This document shows, one piece after another, positions 13,256 to 16,844 of a stretch of 16,844 nt of DNA. How positions within the stretch are numbered: position 1 is the first letter of the stretch; the number at the start of each line of letters is the position of its first letter. A model generated the notes under the pieces. The model did not search any database. It was not told the DNA's origin and worked only from the letters and a program-made list of their open reading frames with translations. This stretch comes from Eubacterium sp. (GTDB lineage Bacteria; Bacillota; Clostridia; Lachnospirales; Lachnospiraceae), in assembly GCA_024681495.1 (NCBI GenBank), contig JAILAS010000003.1, forward strand, positions 1 to 16,844, written 5' to 3'. The position numbers and the translations under genes are program-made.

Positions 13256-13329
13256 TCGGGGTGACGGGATTTGAACCCACGACCTCTTGACCCCCAGTCA
13301 AGCGCGCTACCAAACTACGCCACACCCCG
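13256..13329 (-). tRNA. tRNA-Pro (anticodon GGG)
   Basis: The minus-strand sequence folds as a tRNA: acceptor CGGGGTG/CACCCCG with discriminator A, D-arm with GGTAGCGC, anticodon stem CTTGA/TCAAG around loop CTGGGGG (anticodon GGG, Pro), and T-arm GGTTCAAATCC. CCA is not encoded. It lies 16 bases after coaBC and just before a terminator, so it may be cotranscribed. tRNA 3' ends are common phage integration sites, but I see no second copy of this 3' end in the window. Confidence 0.96.
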
Positions 13330-13345
13330 ACGCAACTCGTATATA

Positions 13346-14539
13346 TTACACCATTTTTTGGATTCGGTCAAGTATTTCTTTTGCAACTTGTGATTTTTCC
13401 ATAATGGGGAGTCCGAGCTCGCCCTTGGAGTCAATCAGAGTCACCACATTGGTGTCCGTTCCGAAGCCCGCGCCGTCTACTTTTACGTTGTTTGAGACGA
13501 TGAGATTAAGGTTCTTCTTGAGGAGCTTCTTGCGGGAATTCTCGATTACATCGGTGGTCTCCATGGAGAAACCGCACAGGAACTGATCGTCCCTCTTCTT
13601 CTGTCCGAGCTCCATGAGGATGTCGTCCGTCTTCTCGAATCGGAAGGTGGCGTCCTCGTCGGACTTCTTAATCTTATCGGTGCTTACCTCGACCGGCCTG
13701 TAGTCGGCCACGGCCGCAGCCATGATTACCACATCCTGCGAGGCGAATCGGGAAACCACTGCATCATGCATCTGTGCCGCCGTCTCGACGTTAACCACCT
13801 CCATGCATCCCAAGGGAGCCTCGTGCCCGCAGGGACCGCACACGAAGGTAACCCTCGCCCCACGCGCGATAGCCTCTCTGGCAAGGGCATAGCCCATCTT
13901 TCCGGTGGAATGGTTGGTTATAAAGCGAACGGGATCGAATGCCTCCCTGGTGGGGCCTGCGGTAATAAGGACGTTCTTCGCTCTGTAGTCCTTAGGCCTC
14001 AAGATAGTGTTAAGAATCCACTCCATGAGAACCTCGGGCTCGGGCATCTTCCCCTTCCCGGTATCGCCGCACGCCAGTCGTCCTGATGCGGGCTCTATTA
14101 CAGTAATGCCATGGCGCCCCAGAGTCTCCAGGTTTTCCTTTACGACCGTCTTCTCATACATATGAGTGTTCATAGCGGGGGCCACCAGAAGCGGCGCCTG
14201 AAGCGACAGAGCCGTGGTGGTGAGCATGTCATCAGCAATGCCGTGCGCCAGCTTGCCAATCACATTGGCTGAAGCAGGTGCCACGAGCATGATGTCGGCC
14301 TTCTCACCGAGCGAAACGTGCTTCACGTCGTACTTAAAATCCCTGTCGAAGGTGTCCACCAGGCACTTGTTGCCTGTGAGCGTCTCGAAAGTGAGCGGCG
14401 TAATAAACTCGGTGGCGTTCTTCGTCATTATGACATGAACGTCCGCCCGAAGCTTTTTCAACGCGCTGGCGAGATTCGCAATCTTATATGCGGCTATGGA
14501 TCCCGTAACCCCCAGGATCACCGTCTTTCCCTTAAGCAT
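13346..14539 (-). CDS. coaBC: Bifunctional phosphopantothenoylcysteine decarboxylase / phosphopantothenate-cysteine ligase
   Basis: Cytosolic enzyme joining cysteine to 4'-phosphopantothenate (CoaB) and decarboxylating the product to 4'-phosphopantetheine (CoaC) in coenzyme A synthesis. The CoaC flavin domain (residues ~1-180) shows GVTGSIAAYK, catalytic His74, PASAN (88-92), PAMNTHM (121-127) and the active-site Cys157 in ACGD. The CoaB domain (~188-397) shows AGPT (194-197), Asn209 in NHSTGKMG and Lys289, the residue position expected from the E. coli enzyme. Length 397 is normal. Start ATG at 14539 has GAGGATG upstream, 12 bases after panD. Confidence 0.97.
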   Translation of the reverse strand: MLKGKTVILGVTGSIAAYKIANLASALKKLRADVHVIMTKNATEFITPLTFETLTGNKCLVDTFDRDFKYDVKHVSLGEKADIMLVAPASANVIGKLAHGIADDMLTTTALSLQAPLLVAPAMNTHMYEKTVVKENLETLGRHGITVIEPASGRLACGDTGKGKMPEPEVLMEWILNTILRPKDYRAKNVLITAGPTREAFDPVRFITNHSTGKMGYALAREAIARGARVTFVCGPCGHEAPLGCMEVVNVETAAQMHDAVVSRFASQDVVIMAAAVADYRPVEVSTDKIKKSDEDATFRFEKTDDILMELGQKKRDDQFLCGFSMETTDVIENSRKKLLKKNLNLIVSNNVKVDGAGFGTDTNVVTLIDSKGELGLPIMEKSQVAKEILDRIQKMV

Positions 14540-14553
14540 CTTTCATCCTCTTT

Positions 14554-14937
14554 TTAGACAATCTGTCCGTGCTTCTCATATGAAGCGGTGCGCACGATGT
14601 TGTTCTCGTCATCGACGAATACCACCTTGGGCTTGTGGCTCTTAGCCTCCTCGGGAGTCATCTGCACATAGCACATGATGATTACATGGTCATTGGGCTG
14701 AACCAGACGCGCTGCGGCGCCGTTCAGGCAGATCATGCCGCTGCCGGGCTCTCCGCAGATGGTATAGGTCTGAAGGCGGTTTCCGTTCTCTACGTCCACC
14801 ACGTCCACCTGCTCGTACTCGGTGATGCCTGCTGCCTCCATGAGCTCGGGGTCAATGGTAATCGATCCCACGTAATCGAGCTCCGCCTGCTTTACGACGG
14901 CCCTGTGAATCTTGCCTTTAAGCATTGTTACTGTCAT
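14554..14937 (-). CDS. panD: Aspartate 1-decarboxylase
   Basis: Makes beta-alanine from aspartate for pantothenate synthesis, using a pyruvoyl group formed by self-cleavage. The cleavage site Gly24-Ser25 is visible in YVGSITID, at the same numbering as in E. coli. The conserved start MLKGKIHRA begins at residue 5, and CLNGAAAR is present. Length 127 is typical. I kept ATG at 14937 because GGAG lies ~10 bases upstream; Met5 has no binding site. It lies six bases after panC and 12 before coaBC. Confidence 0.97.
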   Translation of the reverse strand: MTVTMLKGKIHRAVVKQAELDYVGSITIDPELMEAAGITEYEQVDVVDVENGNRLQTYTICGEPGSGMICLNGAAARLVQPNDHVIIMCYVQMTPEEAKSHKPKVVFVDDENNIVRTASYEKHGQIV

Positions 14938-14943
14938 AAAATA

Positions 14944-15792
14944 TTACTCCGTAATGAAATTATCAATAAGCCTGGTCTTACCTACATAAACCGCCACCGC
15001 AGCCAATACGGGGCCGGAAATCTCATCGACGTCTTCCAGGCTGTCCCAGCCGACGATCTCCACATAATCTATCTTCGCGAGGGGCTCCTTTTCTATGGAC
15101 GATACAATGGCATCCCTCACGGCCTTTGCGCTCTTTTCTCCGTCCTCAATCATCTTCCTGCCCATGGACAAGGACCGGCTGAGCACTAATGCCGCCTTCT
15201 TTTCCTCGGGTGAAAGATAGGTGTTACGGGAGCTTTTAGCGAGGCCGTCCTCCTCGCGGATGATGGGGCATCCAACAATCTGAATGTTAAAGTTCAAATC
15301 GCGGACAAACCTGCGAACTACTGCGAGCTGCTGGGCATCCTTCTGTCCGAAATACGCCCTGTCAGCCTGTGATATGTTAAAGAGCTTCGAAACGACGGTG
15401 CACACCCCGCGAAAATGCGTGGGGCGCGTCTTACCGCACAAAACCTCGGTGATTCCCTCCACATCCACGTGAGTGGAGAATCCCTCGGGATACATTTCGG
15501 ACGGCTCCGGATTAAATATTATATCAGCTCCTATGGAATCGCACAAGGCGGTGTCCGCCTGAAGGTCCCTGGGGTAGGTCTCGAGGTCCTCTCCCACTCC
15601 GAACTGAATGGGATTTACGAAGTCGCTGACAATTACCCTGTCGTTTTCTGCCACGGCCCTCTTAATCAGGCTGGCATGTCCCTCGTGCAAATATCCCATA
15701 GTGGGGACGAGCCCTATGGAGAGCCCGTCCTTCTTCCACTGATTAACGTATTCCTTAACTTCTGCTACTGTCTTTACAACCTTTGTACTCAT
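14944..15792 (-). CDS. panC: Pantothenate synthetase
   Basis: Condenses pantoate with beta-alanine using ATP to form pantothenate. Class I nucleotidyltransferase signatures are visible: HEGH (residues 36-39, HIGH-like) after GLVPTMGYL, DFVNPIQFG, THFRGVCTVVSKLF, FGQKDAQQ, and KSSRN (186-190, KMSKS-like). Length 282 is normal. It lies 13 bases after panB and immediately before panD, whose product supplies its beta-alanine. Confidence 0.97.
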   Translation of the reverse strand: MSTKVVKTVAEVKEYVNQWKKDGLSIGLVPTMGYLHEGHASLIKRAVAENDRVIVSDFVNPIQFGVGEDLETYPRDLQADTALCDSIGADIIFNPEPSEMYPEGFSTHVDVEGITEVLCGKTRPTHFRGVCTVVSKLFNISQADRAYFGQKDAQQLAVVRRFVRDLNFNIQIVGCPIIREEDGLAKSSRNTYLSPEEKKAALVLSRSLSMGRKMIEDGEKSAKAVRDAIVSSIEKEPLAKIDYVEIVGWDSLEDVDEISGPVLAAVAVYVGKTRLIDNFITE

Positions 15793-15805
15793 TCTGCCTC
15801 CAAAA

Positions 15806-16636
15806 TTAAGCCTTGATCTGGCTCAATACTTCATCATCAATCTTATATGTATGCTCAGGCGCGGGGAACACTCCGCTCTTTACCTCCTCAGAGTAAGCCT
15901 TGAAAGCGTCCTGCATAGCCTGTCCAATCTCTCCGAAATGCTTGACGAACTTCGCCTGATGACCCTGGAACATGTTCAGCATATCCTGATATACGAGCAC
16001 CTGTCCGTCACATCCGGCTCCGGCACCAATGCCGATGGTCGGAATGTGAAGAGTAGCCGTGATAAGCTCTGCGAGCTTGGCGGGAACGCACTCAAGAACC
16101 ACCATGAACGCTCCGGCCTCCTGAACGGCCTTCGCATCATCTACCACCTTCTGTGCGGCGTCAACGTTCTTGCCCTGCACCTTGAAGCCTCCCATGGTGT
16201 TTACAGACTGGGGAGTCATGCCGATGTGAGCGCAAACGGGGATGGATGCCTTAACGATGGCTCTGATCTCGTCCGCGAAGTCCACACCGCCTTCGAGCTT
16301 AACCGCATTGGCGCCCCCTTCTTTGATGAGGCGTCCGGCATTTATAACCGCATCGCGAGTACCGGTGTGATAGCTCATGAAGGGCATATCGGCCACTACG
16401 AACGCGTTGGGCGCGCCCTTGGCCACGGCTCTGGTGTGGTGAACCATGTCATCCATGGTTACGGGAAGTGTATCGTCATATCCGAGCATGGTCATTCCGA
16501 GGGAGTCTCCCACCAGGATGGTCTCGATTCCTGCTGCGTCTATGAGTCCTGCCACGGAATAATCGTACGCCGTAAGCATGGTAATCTTATTTCCTTCTTC
16601 CTTCTGCTTCTGAAGAGTTAAAACAGTGTTTTTCAT
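15806..16636 (-). CDS. panB: 3-methyl-2-oxobutanoate hydroxymethyltransferase
   Basis: Transfers a hydroxymethyl group from methylene-tetrahydrofolate to alpha-ketoisovalerate, giving ketopantoate, the first committed pantothenate step. TIM-barrel enzyme with metal and substrate residues in VGDSLG (Asp44), VADMPF (Asp83), KLEGG (Glu115), AHIGMTPQ and the catalytic-type Glu182 in LECVP, followed by IGIGAG. Length 276 is normal. The start ATG overlaps the stop of the upstream gene in ATGA and has GGAGG nine bases upstream. Confidence 0.97.
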   Translation of the reverse strand: MKNTVLTLQKQKEEGNKITMLTAYDYSVAGLIDAAGIETILVGDSLGMTMLGYDDTLPVTMDDMVHHTRAVAKGAPNAFVVADMPFMSYHTGTRDAVINAGRLIKEGGANAVKLEGGVDFADEIRAIVKASIPVCAHIGMTPQSVNTMGGFKVQGKNVDAAQKVVDDAKAVQEAGAFMVVLECVPAKLAELITATLHIPTIGIGAGAGCDGQVLVYQDMLNMFQGHQAKFVKHFGEIGQAMQDAFKAYSEEVKSGVFPAPEHTYKIDDEVLSQIKA

Positions 16637-16844
16637 TTCAAAATATCCTCCGTTGATGAATAATCCCTGTCGGGATGTTTCTTCTGAGCTATCTTAAGCG
16701 TCTCCCGCGCTAGGTTTACATAAAACTCCCGATAATCGTCGGGCATGGCTAAAAGATGTGACTCGACAGTCTTCGAATCGCCCCTCTCTATAGGGCCCGT
16801 CAATGCCTGAACCGGTCCCTTCGAAAGAACGTTTTCGACGTTTC
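16633..16844 (-). CDS. Rossmann/DUF2520 protein, C-terminal 69 residues (possible PanG-type ketopantoate reductase)
   Basis: The frame enters from the right edge and ends at TGA 16633-16635, overlapping the panB start by four bases. The visible tail (ALTGPIERGDSKTVESHL, then YREFYVNLARETLKIAQKK) matches the C-terminal region of DUF2520 proteins, where GPIxRGD is typical. Proteins of this type occur beside panBC in Firmicutes, and the alternative ketopantoate reductase PanG is, to my knowledge, of this group. That would supply pantoate for panC, since no panE is visible. The N-terminal NAD(P)-binding part lies outside the window. Confidence 0.72.
   Translation of the reverse strand, partial: NVENVLSKGPVQALTGPIERGDSKTVESHLLAMPDDYREFYVNLARETLKIAQKKHPDRDYSSTEDILK

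Noticed and set aside
13256..13329. Prophage attachment site in tRNA-Pro
   Set aside because: tRNA 3' ends are common targets, but no duplicate of this 3' end and no integrase is present in the window, so it remains unproven.

Overview
The window looks like a Clostridia chromosome (Firmicutes, probably Lachnospiraceae-like; inferred from protein style, AGGAGG-type ribosome binding sites and the phage family) in which a host vitamin operon meets a prophage-like region. Nearly everything is transcribed on the minus strand, so the biological order runs from right to left.

Host part (about 13211-16844): the 3' end of a Rossmann/DUF2520 protein (a likely alternative ketopantoate reductase), then panB, panC, panD and coaBC, packed with overlaps or gaps of less than 20 bases. 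Together they encode the route from ketopantoate to 4'-phosphopantetheine, apart from the pantothenate kinase step. A tRNA-Pro(GGG) gene follows coaBC by 16 bases, and a symmetric terminator closes the unit.

Junction (about 12459-13210): no long gene, but dense regulatory structure. It holds (a) a short plus-strand RNA unit with a consensus promoter, a GAAA tetraloop hairpin and a 12-bp terminator stem; (b) the last 31 codons of what looks like a phage repressor; (c) a 15-bp inverted repeat carrying the -35 boxes of two outward-facing promoters; and (d) a compact candidate type I toxin-antitoxin locus. In (d) a 28-codon hydrophobic peptide gene on the plus strand has an mRNA whose extreme 5' and 3' ends are complementary. 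A minus-strand promoter and terminator would produce an antisense RNA covering that whole mRNA.

Virion part (1-12458): scaffold, N4-gp56-type major capsid protein, small capsid-associated protein, head-tail adaptor, a large nozzle-like protein, a small helical protein, two paralogous Ser/Thr-rich proteins and the first ~1574 residues of a giant polyvalent protein. This set fits a short-tailed (podovirus-like) particle. The giant protein carries Gly/Ala-rich helices, a degenerate metallopeptidase-like motif, a BECR-fold nuclease-like domain and an ADP-ribosyltransferase-like domain, and runs off the left edge. It is best read as an ejected virion protein with toxin or effector modules. No terminase, portal or integrase lies upstream of the scaffold gene where the first two would usually be; they may lie beyond the left edge or be lost.

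The most notable observations are the end-to-end paired toxin mRNA with its full-length antisense partner, and the very AT-rich patch (about 31% GC by hand count at 721-1140) that coincides with the nuclease-like domain of the giant protein, which suggests cassette exchange of a toxin module.
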